Assembly: GCA_040902105.1 (NCBI GenBank)
Contig: JBBDXW010000056.1
Span: 30,494-94,493 of the forward strand
Source of the DNA: IDS-8 sp040902105
GTDB taxonomy: Bacteria > Pseudomonadota > Gammaproteobacteria > Steroidobacterales > Woeseiaceae
Length of the DNA: 64,000 nt
Reading direction: 5' to 3'
The notes beneath the pieces were generated by a model. That model did no database searches. It saw only the letters and a list, made by a program, of their open reading frames with translations, and had not been told where the DNA came from. Each line of letters begins with the position of its first letter. The stretch's first letter is position 1. Positions 49,974-59,628 of this stretch are shown piece by piece. The position numbers and the translations under genes were made by a program.

Positions 49974-51007
49974 TGTGGTCCTTCGCCTGGCCCTGGATGT
50001 TTCTCGCGCTGCCGCTGCCGTTCCTCGTGCGCGCGTTGCTGCCGCCGGCCGCCGATTCGCATGAAGCCGGGCTCAGGGTCCCGAGTTTGAGCACGTTTGC
50101 CGTGCTGGCCGACCGGCGGCGAGTGGAACAGCTGCTCAACTGGCGCTTCTGGGCGGCCGCGATTGCGTGGATTCTGCTGGTCACGGCGGCGGCGCGGCCG
50201 GAGCGTATAGGGGACGAAATCGACGTGCCGGTGTCGGGGCGCAACCTGATGCTTGCGGTCGATCTTTCCGGCAGCATGGATGCCAAGGATTTCGAACTGG
50301 CGAATCGACGCGTCGACCGGCTGACGGCGACCAAGGCCGTCGCCAGCGACTTCATCCGGCGCCGCGAAGGCGACCGGCTGGGACTCATCCTGTTCGGCGA
50401 GCGCGCGTACCTACAGGTGCCGCTCACGCTCGACCGCGAGACCGTGAACACCCTGCTGATGGAAGCCTTCATCGGCCTTGCCGGCGAGAAGACCGCGATC
50501 GGCGACGCGATTACGCTTGCGGTAAAACGCATTTACGAACAGGGCGCCGACGCCGGCGAACAGGTGCTGATTCTGCTGACCGACGGCGCAAACACCGCAG
50601 GTGCGATCGACCCGCTCAAGGCCGCGGAACTCGCCCGGCAGATCGGACTGCGCATCTATACCGTCGGCATCGGCGCGGAACAGATGGTCGTACCGTCCAT
50701 AACGGGCACCCTGCGTCGCGTCAACCCGTCGGCCGATCTGGACGAGGAAACATTGACCCGTATCGCCGACCTCACCGGCGGCCGCTATTTTCGCGCCAAG
50801 GACACGGCCGGCCTGCAGCAAATCTATCGGCTGCTCGACGAGATGGAACCCGTGGCCGAACCCGAGGGCGGTTTCCGCCCGGTCCGCGTTCTCTATTACT
50901 GGCCGCTCGGCGGAGCCTTCGTGCTGGCGTTTCTGCTCGCCGGCGCGAGCATTCTTTCAGGCCTGCTGGTCCGGCCCTGGCACAAGGTGCGAATTCATGC
51001 CGACTGA
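49973..51007 (+). CDS. BatA-like VWA-domain membrane protein
   Basis: 344 residues, overlapping the previous stop (TGATG). Two N-terminal TM helices (FAWPWMFLALPLPFLVRALL, WRFWAAAIAWILLVTAAARP), a von Willebrand A domain with an intact MIDAS (AVDLSGSMDAKD, GDRLGLILFGE, LLTDGANTAG), and a C-terminal TM (FVLAFLLAGASILSGLLV). Acts with MoxR in stress or envelope functions in aerotolerance-type operons. Confidence 0.93.
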   Translation: MWSFAWPWMFLALPLPFLVRALLPPAADSHEAGLRVPSLSTFAVLADRRRVEQLLNWRFWAAAIAWILLVTAAARPERIGDEIDVPVSGRNLMLAVDLSGSMDAKDFELANRRVDRLTATKAVASDFIRRREGDRLGLILFGERAYLQVPLTLDRETVNTLLMEAFIGLAGEKTAIGDAITLAVKRIYEQGADAGEQVLILLTDGANTAGAIDPLKAAELARQIGLRIYTVGIGAEQMVVPSITGTLRRVNPSADLDEETLTRIADLTGGRYFRAKDTAGLQQIYRLLDEMEPVAEPEGGFRPVRVLYYWPLGGAFVLAFLLAGASILSGLLVRPWHKVRIHAD

Positions 51008-52826
51008 ATTTCACTGGATCCGTCCGGAGTGGCTGCTGGCGCTGCCGCTGATCGCATTGCTGGCGCTCATCATGGCGCGGCGGCAGCTTGCGCCGGGCAA
51101 CTGGCAGCGAGTGGTTGATCCCGCGCTCGCACCGTTCGTACTGTCGCGTTCCCCGGGCAACGCGAGCGGCATGCGCTGGTGGCTCATGTTGCTTGGCGGC
51201 ATTCTCGCAGCCGTCGCACAGGCGGGCCCGAGCTGGAATCGCCTCGAGCAACCGGTTTTTCGCACGGAGCAGGCAATTGTCATTGCGCTGGACCTGTCGC
51301 GGTCGATGGATGCACAGGACCTGACGCCCAGCCGCCTGACGCGCGCGCGGCTCAAGATCCTGGACCTTCTGGAACGCCGCAAAAGCGGGCAGACCGCGCT
51401 GGTCGTTTACTCGGCCAATGCGTTCACCGTTACTCCGCTGACGACGGACTCGGACACGGTCGCCGCGCTCGTCAACAGCCTCAGTACCGACATCATGCCA
51501 AGCCGCGGCAGTTACGCCGCGGCGGCAATCGACAAAGGGCGTGAGCTGCTGGAGCAGGGCGGTGTCGGTTACGGCGAGGTGCTGCTGATTGCCGATGGCG
51601 GTGCGTCAGCGGAAGCCGAACGTGCAGCGGCCGAACTGGCGGACGCGGGCTATGCGCTGTCGATACTCGGGGTCGGGACGCTGGACGGCGCGCCGATTCC
51701 GCAGCCCGACGGCGGCTTCGTGACCGACCGGGCCGGCCGCATCGTGATACCGAAACTCGAGTCGGAGCAACTGAGCGCGCTCGCGGCCGCCGGCGGAGGG
51801 CGTTATACGGTGATGACCGCGGACGATCGTGACATCGATACTTTGTTGTCCGACGTTGCCGGCGGCTCTTCCGCGGCGGACGATTCGCTGGCCACCGACC
51901 AGTGGCGGGACGAAGGTCCGTGGCTCCTGCTTCTGCTGGTGCCTTTGGCCGCACTCGCGTTTCGCCGCGGCTGGGTGCTGGCCGTCGCCGCCGTGTGCGT
52001 GATCCCCCTGTCCGGACCGGCGGAGGCGTCCGTCTGGCAGGACCTCTGGCAAACGAAGGATCAGCAGGCACAGGCGAAGCTGGCCGAAGGCGACGCCGGG
52101 GCCGCTGCGGCGCTGTTCGAGAATCCGGGCTGGCGTGCCGTGGCACAGTACCGCGCCGGCGAGTACGGAGAGAGCGCGCAGGGATTCCGCCAGCAGGGCG
52201 GGGGTCCGCAGCAGGGCGGCGCAGACAGCCTGTACAACCTCGGCAATGCGCTTGCACGGGCGGGGGAACTGCAATCGGCGATCGATGCTTACGAACAGGC
52301 GCTTGAAATCGATCCGGGCGCGGAGGATGCGGCCTATAACAGGGACCAGGTGAAGAAAGTTCTGGAGCAACAGGAGAATGCGCAGAGCGGCGAAAAAGGC
52401 AACCAGGAATCGCCGTCGGAATCCGGCGGAGAATCCGAGCAGGCGGACGGCGACAGCCAGTCCGATCAGCAGGGCGAGGAAGGAGCTTCGGGCGAGTCCG
52501 GCAGCGAGTCGGAGCAGGAGCCCTCGGCGCGGGGCGAGGAGGAAATGAGCCAGGAAGATCTCGAAGCTCTGCAGCAGGAACTCGACCGGGCGGCGCAGGA
52601 AGCAGAGCAACAGCCAGGCGAGTCGCAGGAAGCGATGAGCGAGGCCGAACTGCTCGCGGAACGCCGCGCACAGGAGCAGACACAGGCGATGGAACAGTGG
52701 CTCAGGCGCATTCCCAACGATCCCGGCGGGCTGCTGCGCCGCAAATTCCGCTATCAATACCAGAGGCAGGGCATGGACCAGGATGGCAACAATCTGTGGC
52801 CGGATGACGAGATTCAGCCATGGTAG
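50997..52826 (+). CDS. BatB/BatC fusion: VWA domain plus TPR and acidic tail
   Basis: 609 residues. Residues 1-330 are BatB-like: two TMs, MIDAS ALDLSRSMDAQDL, LIADGGAS, another TM (WLLLLLVPLAALAFRRGWVL). The rest is BatC-like: TPR region (DSLYNLGNALARAGELQSAIDAYEQAL) then a long Glu/Ser/Gln low-complexity tail (about 460-580) and a basic end. The fusion of BatB and BatC is common in gammaproteobacteria. It overlaps BatA by 11 bases. Confidence 0.93.
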   Translation: MPTEFHWIRPEWLLALPLIALLALIMARRQLAPGNWQRVVDPALAPFVLSRSPGNASGMRWWLMLLGGILAAVAQAGPSWNRLEQPVFRTEQAIVIALDLSRSMDAQDLTPSRLTRARLKILDLLERRKSGQTALVVYSANAFTVTPLTTDSDTVAALVNSLSTDIMPSRGSYAAAAIDKGRELLEQGGVGYGEVLLIADGGASAEAERAAAELADAGYALSILGVGTLDGAPIPQPDGGFVTDRAGRIVIPKLESEQLSALAAAGGGRYTVMTADDRDIDTLLSDVAGGSSAADDSLATDQWRDEGPWLLLLLVPLAALAFRRGWVLAVAAVCVIPLSGPAEASVWQDLWQTKDQQAQAKLAEGDAGAAAALFENPGWRAVAQYRAGEYGESAQGFRQQGGGPQQGGADSLYNLGNALARAGELQSAIDAYEQALEIDPGAEDAAYNRDQVKKVLEQQENAQSGEKGNQESPSESGGESEQADGDSQSDQQGEEGASGESGSESEQEPSARGEEEMSQEDLEALQQELDRAAQEAEQQPGESQEAMSEAELLAERRAQEQTQAMEQWLRRIPNDPGGLLRRKFRYQYQRQGMDQDGNNLWPDDEIQPW

Positions 52827-54520
52827 GCAGCGCGGGCCGGATCGACTCGCACGTTCGCCGCGGTTTCGTGCCGGCAGTGGTTTTTATGCTGGCCGCATGG
52901 CTGCCGGCGACGGCGCCGGCGTCTGTCGTCGCAACCACCGATCGCGTGGACGTCGAGCTGAACGAGTCGTTCACGCTCAAGGTAACGGTCGATACGGCGA
53001 TCGACACCGAACCGGATGCGTCAGCGCTCGAAAACGATTTCTACGTGCTGTCGCGCAGCGAACTCAGCAACACCATGATCATCAACGGTCAGATCAGCCG
53101 CAGCAGGACGTGGACTTACGTGCTGATGGCGAAACAGGCGGGCGATCTCGTCATTCCGCCGATTTCCATCGGCAACGAGCAAAGCAACGCGCTCGAGATT
53201 GCGGTAGCGCCGCAAACTGCGGCGCTGCCCGGCGAGTCCGACATTTTCGTGGCGGCAGAAGTGGATTACGTCGAAAGCTACGTACAGGCGCAAGTGTTGT
53301 ATCGCGTCAAAGTGTATCGATCGGTCGCCACGCGACAACCGCGCCTGTTCGAACCCGACTTCGACGGCGTCGACGTGCTGGTCGAAATTGCGGGCGAGGA
53401 GCGAAACTACGAATCGTTGATCAACGGCAAGAACTACAACGTCGTTGAACGCGTGTACGCACTCTTCCCGCAGGCCAGCGGCGAAATCTCGATCTCGCCC
53501 GCGCGCTTCGAAGCACGCGTTTTGCGCGACGGGAGAATCACCGGCCGCAAGGTGTTTCAATCGGATGCCATCACCGTGAGCGTGAAACCAATACCGCCTC
53601 CACCTGAAAAGTTTCCGGATGCGGCGTGGTTCCCGGCCAAGTCGGTCCAGTTGAGCGAGGAATGGTCGCGCGAACCCGACAGCCTGCCCGCGGGCGAACC
53701 CATATCGCGTCACGTCACCGTCACAGCCCTGGGCCAGCTCTCAACGCAAATTCCGGTGATCGGGGCGACGGACTCCGACCGCGTCAAGGTCTATCCGGAC
53801 AAGCCGGACCTTCGCGTCAGTGCCGTGCCGGAGGGGATCCTCGCCTCGCGCAAGGATCAGTACGCCATGATCGGCATCGAAGCCGGCGAGGTCCGGCTGC
53901 CGCCGCTCAACCTGCCGTGGTGGAACATCGATAAGGGCGCGTGGGAGGTGGCCACGCTGCCGGCCCGGAGCATCCAGATTCTGCCGTCCGCCGACGCGCT
54001 GCCGAAACCTCAAGTGGTCGCACAGTCATCGCCGGCGCCAGAGGCCGGAGCGGGCACGCTCGTCGTTCACAGCACATTCTGGCGCCGCGCGAGCGAAGTA
54101 CTCGGCGCGCTGTGGCTTGTTACGCTGTTGCTCTGGTGGCTTTCGCGTCGCCCGGAAACTCGTTCCAGAGGCAAGGAGCCCGGGGCGCCGCCGGCGCAAA
54201 AGCAACAGTCACGGCTGGTCAAGCAGGCGAGGCAAGCCGCACGCGAGGGCGACACGCGCGCGGTGAAGTCGGCACTGCTGGACTGGGGCAGATTGCAGTG
54301 GCCGGAGCGCGCGCCGCGCAGCATTGCGGACATCGCAACGCGGGTGTCGGAGCCCCTCGCGTATGAACTGCAGGCGCTGGGCCGTATCAGCTACGGGCCG
54401 GGCGGCGAGGCATGGGATGGCACCCGGCTTGATCGGGCGCTGCGTTCCGTTACGTTGATTTCGCCTGCCGAAGACAGAGACCACGCGAAAGGCTTGCCGC
54501 CGCTGATGCCTCAGACCTAG
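52820..54520 (+). CDS. BatD-like exported Ig-repeat membrane protein
   Basis: 566 residues. Signal sequence (VVFMLAAWLPATAPAS), several beta-rich BatD repeats (DRVDVELNESFTLKVTVDT; DYVESYVQAQVLYRVKVYRS; EPISRHVTVTALGQLSTQIP), a TM near 420 (VLGALWLVTLLLWWLSRR) and a short cytosolic tail. Closes the operon; overlaps the BatB/C stop by seven bases. Confidence 0.92.
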   Translation: MVGSAGRIDSHVRRGFVPAVVFMLAAWLPATAPASVVATTDRVDVELNESFTLKVTVDTAIDTEPDASALENDFYVLSRSELSNTMIINGQISRSRTWTYVLMAKQAGDLVIPPISIGNEQSNALEIAVAPQTAALPGESDIFVAAEVDYVESYVQAQVLYRVKVYRSVATRQPRLFEPDFDGVDVLVEIAGEERNYESLINGKNYNVVERVYALFPQASGEISISPARFEARVLRDGRITGRKVFQSDAITVSVKPIPPPPEKFPDAAWFPAKSVQLSEEWSREPDSLPAGEPISRHVTVTALGQLSTQIPVIGATDSDRVKVYPDKPDLRVSAVPEGILASRKDQYAMIGIEAGEVRLPPLNLPWWNIDKGAWEVATLPARSIQILPSADALPKPQVVAQSSPAPEAGAGTLVVHSTFWRRASEVLGALWLVTLLLWWLSRRPETRSRGKEPGAPPAQKQQSRLVKQARQAAREGDTRAVKSALLDWGRLQWPERAPRSIADIATRVSEPLAYELQALGRISYGPGGEAWDGTRLDRALRSVTLISPAEDRDHAKGLPPLMPQT

Positions 54521-54620
54521 GGAAACTCTGTACGGGGCCTGATCAAGCGCACGACTCTTGCAGCGGCTCCCTCGAGAGCCCGCGCGCCGAACTGTGCAGA
54601 CATTTTCCTGGTTCTCCACG

Positions 54621-55040
54621 TTACCAGCGGCCGGTGTTCTGCATCGATGCCCACGGTTCGGCGGGCGCCAGTGCATCGCCTTTCTGCAGGAGTTCGATCG
54701 AGATGTTGTCCGGCGATCGCACGAACGCCATGTGTCCGTCGCGCGGCGGCCGGTTGATCGTGACGCCGCCGTCGCGGAGGCGCTGGCAAAGAGCGTAGAT
54801 ATCGTCGACGGCATACGCAAGATGGCCGAAGTTTCTGCTTTCGCCGTAGTTTTCCGGGTCCCAGTTCCAGGTCAATTCGACCTGGGCCTGGTCGTCGCCC
54901 GGCGCAGCCAGGAACACGAGCGTAAACCGGCCTTGCTCGCTTTCCTTCCTGCGAAGTTCCCGGAGACCCAGCTTGTTGCAGTAGAAGTCGAGAGACTCGT
55001 CGAGGTCCGTGACTCTCACCATCGTGTGCAGATATTTCAT
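54621..55040 (-). CDS. Glyoxalase I-like VOC protein
   Basis: 139 residues from the ATG at 55040 (GGAGG upstream). Strongly GloA-like: YLHTMVRVTDLDESLDFYCNKLGL, LVFLAAP, VELTWNWDPENYG, FGHLAYAVDDIYALCQRL and FVRSPDNISIELLQKG (metal ligands H, E). Predicted methylglyoxal-glutathione lyase, though some residues differ from classical GloA, so related isomerase activity is possible. Confidence 0.9.
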   Translation of the reverse strand: MKYLHTMVRVTDLDESLDFYCNKLGLRELRRKESEQGRFTLVFLAAPGDDQAQVELTWNWDPENYGESRNFGHLAYAVDDIYALCQRLRDGGVTINRPPRDGHMAFVRSPDNISIELLQKGDALAPAEPWASMQNTGRW

Positions 55041-55144
55041 CGTTGTCCTCCACGTCACGCGTCGTCCGCGCCAGGGGCGGTACTTTCGTTAATGGTTGCG
55101 CATCGCCTCGACGGTTGATCTTGCCATTATTATAAGATGGCCGA

Positions 55145-56080
55145 ATGAGTGTCGAGCCTCTGATTCTTTACGTGCCGGGTTTGAGGCCGAAGCCGCCGCC
55201 CGCCATTCATCGTCAGGAACTGCTGCGATGCCTGGTCGAGGGCGTCGACCGCATCGACAGCGAGGCGGCAGCACAGATTCGAGGGTTCGACCGCTCCTTC
55301 GATATTATCGGCTGGACCTACGATTTCTACGGCGAGCATCGCGACATCGAGCTGGACCGCGTCGGAATCGAACAGGTCCTGAAGCAGCGCGAGGCGAGCC
55401 CGAGGGATATCGCCGCAGCGGCCACCTTCAAGAGGCGCATGGTGCGCTGGATTTATCGCGCCGCGGAGCGATTGCCGTTTCTGATTCCGCAGGTTGCGGA
55501 CGAAAATATGCAATTGCATCTGCGCGACCTTCGCCGCTACGTGACCAACGACGCCGACATGGCGGATGCGACGCGCAGGCTTCTGAAAATGCCGCTCCGC
55601 GCGGCATGGGCAAGCCAGCGTCCGGTGCTGCTGATTGGCCACAGTATGGGATCGGTTATCGCCTACGATACGCTTTGGCAGCTAAGCCGCGAATCCGGCG
55701 ATGAGTTACGCGTGGACCTGCTGACGCTTGGCAGCCCGCTCGGTCAACGCTACATACAGCAGCGCCTGAAGGGGCGCGCGGAGGCGGGCAAGAAGCGCTA
55801 TCCCGACAATGTGCGACAGTGGGTGAACATCGCAGCCGTGGGCGAGATGACCGCGATTGACATGACGGTCAGGAACGATTTCGCTGATATGGTCTCACTC
55901 GGTTTGACCGACGACATCAGGGACTTTGCGATCTACAACTACTTCCGGCAGCAGGGCGTACTCAACGTGCACGCCGAATACGGCTATCTCGTCAACAAGG
56001 TAACCGCGACGCAGGTGCTGGACTGGTGGCGGGAGGTCACAAGCGAACGGCCCGCTGTACCGGCCGCATCGCGCAGTTAG
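55145..56080 (+). CDS. Alpha/beta-hydrolase-like protein of unknown substrate
   Basis: 311 residues, no signal peptide. Starts LILYVPGLRPKPPPAIHRQELLRC and has the nucleophile elbow VLLIGHSMGSVIAYDTLWQL near residue 165, VDLLTLGSPLGQRYIQQRL and a late HAEYGYLVN histidine. Lipase/esterase-like topology; substrate not evident. Divergent from the glyoxalase gene with a 104-base gap. Confidence 0.78.
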   Translation: MSVEPLILYVPGLRPKPPPAIHRQELLRCLVEGVDRIDSEAAAQIRGFDRSFDIIGWTYDFYGEHRDIELDRVGIEQVLKQREASPRDIAAAATFKRRMVRWIYRAAERLPFLIPQVADENMQLHLRDLRRYVTNDADMADATRRLLKMPLRAAWASQRPVLLIGHSMGSVIAYDTLWQLSRESGDELRVDLLTLGSPLGQRYIQQRLKGRAEAGKKRYPDNVRQWVNIAAVGEMTAIDMTVRNDFADMVSLGLTDDIRDFAIYNYFRQQGVLNVHAEYGYLVNKVTATQVLDWWREVTSERPAVPAASRS

Positions 56081-56103
56081 GCACCGAATGTCGCCGGATG
56101 CCG

Positions 56104-57570
56104 TCAGGCGGGGTCCAGATTCGGCTTGATGACGATGTCGATGCGCCGGTTCTGCGCGCGTCCGGACGCCGTCTCGTTGTTCGCGATCGGATTGGTTTCA
56201 CCATAGCCTGTCGCGATGAGCCGGTAGGTGGGAATGCGCATCGCGTTGACCATGTACTGCCGCACCGATTCGGCACGGCCTTGCGAAAGGTTCTGGTTCA
56301 TTTCATCGCCGCCGTAGGAATCGGTGTGGCCTTCGATAATAAGTTCGCTGCGCGGAAATACGTCGATCGCCCGTTCGACCTTGCCCAGCAGGTCGAAGCT
56401 TTCCTGCCTGATTTCCGAACTGCCGCTGTCGAAGTTCAGGCCCACCAGGCGCAAAATCACGTTCTCGCCTTCGCGGAACACGCGCGCCTCTTCGCGGGTG
56501 AACATCTGCTCGATCGTTTCGAATTGTTCCTTGACGCGCGCCTGCGCCTCGAGCCTTTGTACGAGCGCCGTTCGTTCGGCGGTCGCGCCGCCCAGACGTT
56601 CGTCCAGCGTACGTATTTCCTCGGCCATATCCGCAAGCCGAAGTGTATTCGCCTCGCTTTCCTGCTGCAGCTCCTGGTTCTCGGCCCGAAGGTTCTCGAC
56701 GAACGTCACGAGGTCCAGCTCGACCTGGTCATGCCCGTCCGACATTTGCGGGACGATATTGGCCGCATCGGCGATGCGTTGCAGCGGATCTTCCCACTGC
56801 AGAATCAGTTCCTCGACCGACAGGTCGTCATCCCGCACTTTGCGTACGACTTCGGACAGGTAAATCGCGTGCTTGGCTTCGTAATTCGCCTGTTGTGCGA
56901 GGCTGCGGGGCAGGTCCGTGTCGTAGCGGTTTTCGTTGAGTTCGCGTTCTGCCTCGGCCAGCAACTGCCTGGCCTTGCCGAGCGTGACTGGCGCGAAACG
57001 GTCGACCCGCGCGCGTTCTGCGTCCGCGAGCAGTCGGCGTGTTTCACTCAGGTACTCCGCCTTGATCGCCACCAGCTCGGCGTCGCGATAAAGGCCGGTT
57101 GCTTCTATATCCTTGCGTTTCGCATTCTTTAGATCGCCGCGTTCGACGCTGCGGATCGCCTCGCCGAATTCCTTTTGCGCTTTGTTCCAGATATCGGGCG
57201 ACAGGTCGGGTGCGCGCGCATTCGCCGCGTCCTGACGGCTCTTCATGACCTGCGACAGTACGGACTTGCCCAGAGTTGCGATCTTCTCGGCTTCGCGAAG
57301 ATGGGCGGTGGCGTCTCGCGCCTTGTCACGCACATATTCGACGTTTCGTCCGCGTTCGAGCCCGGTCTCGGCCGCCTGGTAATCTTTTATGCCGTCCGCG
57401 TAACTCTCCGGCGCGAGCAATTCCGCGTTGGCGGCCTTGGCTGCTGCAAGCGCTGCGTCGGCTTCCTTGAAAAAAGTAGCTCGCAGTTCGTCCTGTGCGA
57501 GCGCATAACCGCCAAGGAGCACCAGGGCAGCGAGTACGGTCCAGCGGACCAAGGTAGTTGGGAAAGCCAT
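56104..57570 (-). CDS. OmpA-family protein with DUF4398 N-terminus
   Basis: 488 residues from the ATG at 57570. Signal peptide (LVRWTVLAALVLLGGYALAQ); a long alanine-rich, helical DUF4398-like region (ADAALAAAKAANAELLAPESY repeats, likely coiled coil) to about 350; then an OmpA C-terminal domain (RLVGLNFDSGSSEIRQESFDLL, LIIEGHTDSYGGDEMNQNLSQGRAESVRQYMV, GRAQNRRIDIVI), which binds peptidoglycan. Probably periplasmic. Confidence 0.92.
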   Translation of the reverse strand: MAFPTTLVRWTVLAALVLLGGYALAQDELRATFFKEADAALAAAKAANAELLAPESYADGIKDYQAAETGLERGRNVEYVRDKARDATAHLREAEKIATLGKSVLSQVMKSRQDAANARAPDLSPDIWNKAQKEFGEAIRSVERGDLKNAKRKDIEATGLYRDAELVAIKAEYLSETRRLLADAERARVDRFAPVTLGKARQLLAEAERELNENRYDTDLPRSLAQQANYEAKHAIYLSEVVRKVRDDDLSVEELILQWEDPLQRIADAANIVPQMSDGHDQVELDLVTFVENLRAENQELQQESEANTLRLADMAEEIRTLDERLGGATAERTALVQRLEAQARVKEQFETIEQMFTREEARVFREGENVILRLVGLNFDSGSSEIRQESFDLLGKVERAIDVFPRSELIIEGHTDSYGGDEMNQNLSQGRAESVRQYMVNAMRIPTYRLIATGYGETNPIANNETASGRAQNRRIDIVIKPNLDPA

Positions 57571-57949
57571 ACTGTAGTTCCGCTTCTCAAAACAACAAGT
57601 TACAAAAAAACTTCCTGCGCGTCCATGACCGGTTGCGCACCGCAATCGACATGCCAGTGGCAGAAAACGCGATGGGGTCTCATGAAGATAATACCTTTGG
57701 CAAAAACGCAAAACTGTGCAATGCATCTCTTAAGGGAGCGCCGGGACCAAAGGCTAAGCCATGGATTTTACGCCTTTAGCGACTTCCGAGGGTAGGCTGT
57801 TCCCGGACCGTTTTGTGTGACGTTCTAAACAAGAAAATTTGTGACGGTTTTCACCGTTCGCAAACTTTCCCCGACGCGGGCCCTGGACGGCGAATGATTT
57901 GTGCTTTGGCTCACAGACCCCGTTTGACCCCGGGCGTAACCTTTGTTCC
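57571..57949. other. Intergenic region between divergent genes
   Basis: 379 bases between the OmpA-type gene (minus) and the 65-residue protein (plus). It must hold both promoters. AT-rich stretches (AAGTTACAAAAAAACTT near 57597; AAGAAAATTTGTGACGG near 57832) are candidates, but no clear -35/-10 pair, repeat or RNA was identified. Confidence 0.5.
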
Positions 57950-58147
57950 ATGTCCGTCAAGTACTACACGCAGTTCCGCCTCACCGACGAGCATTATCAC
58001 GGCGGCAATGAATTCAGCGGCGTGGTCGAACTCAGTCGCCCGATGGATCGGAACTCGGACGTGACGGACATCGAGGCCGTACTGGCCAGGAATTTCGACC
58101 TGCGCCGAAGCTCGGTCAAGCTGCTGAGCTGGTCCAGGCTGCACTGA
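57950..58147 (+). CDS. Small protein of unknown function (65 aa)
   Basis: Reads MSVKYYTQFRLTDEHYHGG, then a charged middle and the ending VKLLSWSRLH; no TM or signal. It has its own promoter region upstream and a strong terminator 40 bases downstream, so it is probably a real monocistronic gene. No family recognised. Confidence 0.6.
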   Translation: MSVKYYTQFRLTDEHYHGGNEFSGVVELSRPMDRNSDVTDIEAVLARNFDLRRSSVKLLSWSRLH

Positions 58148-58188
58148 AGACCTGAACGTACTTCTGGCGTAAGATTTTCCCCCTGATT

Positions 58189-58216
58189 GTCCCGGCTTTA
58201 CGCCGGGATTTTTTTT
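58189..58216 (+). terminator. Rho-independent terminator
   Basis: The stem CCCGGC/GCCGGG with a short TTTAC loop, followed by ATTTTTTTT, lies 40 bases after the 65-residue protein's stop. It is the clearest intrinsic terminator of the window. Confidence 0.9.
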
Positions 58217-58219
58217 GGC

Positions 58220-58480
58220 GCCGGCTGTCGTCCGCGTGATTCATGAACGGGCACAACGACCGGAGGAGTCTTGGTTGGCGGGGAGGGGTTTCCGGCTCTG
58301 GCATCCTGCTTCGCTCTAACTCCTGCATCCCTGCAGTCGTCAGGATCGTCAAAAACATGGATGTTTTTGCGAAGCCCCCATGGACGGGTTCACGGCGGTC
58401 CTGAAAACCCCTCCCCGCCAACCAAGGCTCCGTTTGCCACCGGCCCCGAACGTTCATGAATCACGCGGACGACAGCCGGC
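58220..58480. repeat. Nested-hairpin repeat element, copy 2 (261 bp)
   Basis: Outer perfect 30-base inverted repeat (58220-58249 / 58451-58480, core GATTCATGAACG), inner arms 25/26 complementary (about 58266-58291 / 58404-58429), and a centre nearly identical to copy 1 (CAAAAACATGGATGTTTTTG). It carries about 50 extra bases (58291-58340) on the left side compared with 48259-48449. It lies between the terminator and lipA. Confidence 0.9.
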
Positions 58481-58504
58481 GGCCTTTCGCCGGAGTTGCC
58501 GGAC

Positions 58505-59578
58505 ATGCGAAAATGGCCGTCTTTGGCTCCCAAGCGCAAAACCCCGATGAGCGATCCCGGTAAAGATGGCGAGAACGGCCGCACGGCCGCGAGTTTCCGT
58601 GGGATTCCGATTGTCGAAAGCGGCAGGAAGTACACGACGGCGGCCGGATTTCCGGCGATCAAGAACGGCATGAAGGCACGGCGCGAGCCGCCGCCGCTCG
58701 TGGTCGGCAACAAGCCGAAGTGGCTGCGGGCGCGTATGCCTGCGGGCGCAAAGTTTTCCTCCGTGCGTCAGACGGTGCGGGAGCGCCGCCTGAGCACGGT
58801 GTGCGAGGAGTCGATGTGCCCGAATATCGGCGAATGCTGGAATCATGGCACGGCGACGATCATGGTCATGGGCTCCGTGTGCACCAGAGCCTGCCGTTTT
58901 TGCGCCGTCGACACGGGCAATCCGCGCGGCTGGCTGGATCCGGAAGAGCCGGAGAACACGGCCATGGCCGTAAAATTGATGGAACTCGACTACGTGGTCA
59001 TCACGTCGGTCGATCGCGACGACCTGCCGGACGGCGGGGCGTCGCATTATGCGGCCTGCGTGCGCGCGATCAAGAGAATGAATCCTCATACCGCGGTCGA
59101 AGCGCTTACGCCGGACTTCAACGGAGTATTTGCGGACGTCGAAAAAGTGCTCGACTCCGGGCTGGAAGTGTTTGCGCAGAATGTCGAGACGGTAGAACGC
59201 CTGACGCACCCTGTGCGCGATCCGCGCGCAGGCTATGGGCAGAGCATAAGCGTGCTCGCGCACGCGAAGACGTTCCGCAAAGATGTACTCACCAAGACCA
59301 GCCTGATGCTCGGGCTTGGCGAGCGCGACGACGAGATCTTGGAAACCATGGATGACCTGCGTGAAGCCGGCGTCGACATTCTGACGCTCGGCCAGTACCT
59401 GCGTCCCACGCCGAACCATCTCGCTATCGAACGCTACGTGACGCCGGCCGAATTCGACGGGTACCGGCGGGAAGGCCTCGAAAAGGGATTCGTCGAAGTG
59501 GTCGCCGGTCCGCTCGTGCGCTCGAGTTACCGCGCGGAACGGGTATTGCAGAAGAACAACGTCGGCATTGCCGTCTGA
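58505..59578 (+). CDS. lipA: Lipoyl synthase
   Basis: 357 residues. Radical SAM enzyme that inserts two sulfurs into octanoyl domains. Auxiliary cluster CEESMCPNIGEC, radical-SAM cluster CTRACRFC and the C-terminal RSSYRAER serine ligand are intact. The ATG at 58505 with GGAG nine bases upstream is preferred; an ATG at 58547 would shorten it by 14 residues. No lipB is adjacent, which is unusual but not rare. Confidence 0.97.
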   Translation: MRKWPSLAPKRKTPMSDPGKDGENGRTAASFRGIPIVESGRKYTTAAGFPAIKNGMKARREPPPLVVGNKPKWLRARMPAGAKFSSVRQTVRERRLSTVCEESMCPNIGECWNHGTATIMVMGSVCTRACRFCAVDTGNPRGWLDPEEPENTAMAVKLMELDYVVITSVDRDDLPDGGASHYAACVRAIKRMNPHTAVEALTPDFNGVFADVEKVLDSGLEVFAQNVETVERLTHPVRDPRAGYGQSISVLAHAKTFRKDVLTKTSLMLGLGERDDEILETMDDLREAGVDILTLGQYLRPTPNHLAIERYVTPAEFDGYRREGLEKGFVEVVAGPLVRSSYRAERVLQKNNVGIAV

Positions 59579-59628
59579 TGCTGCCGTTCCATGTTGTCGG
59601 CCGACCCGGGACTCGCGTTTAGGGCGTC

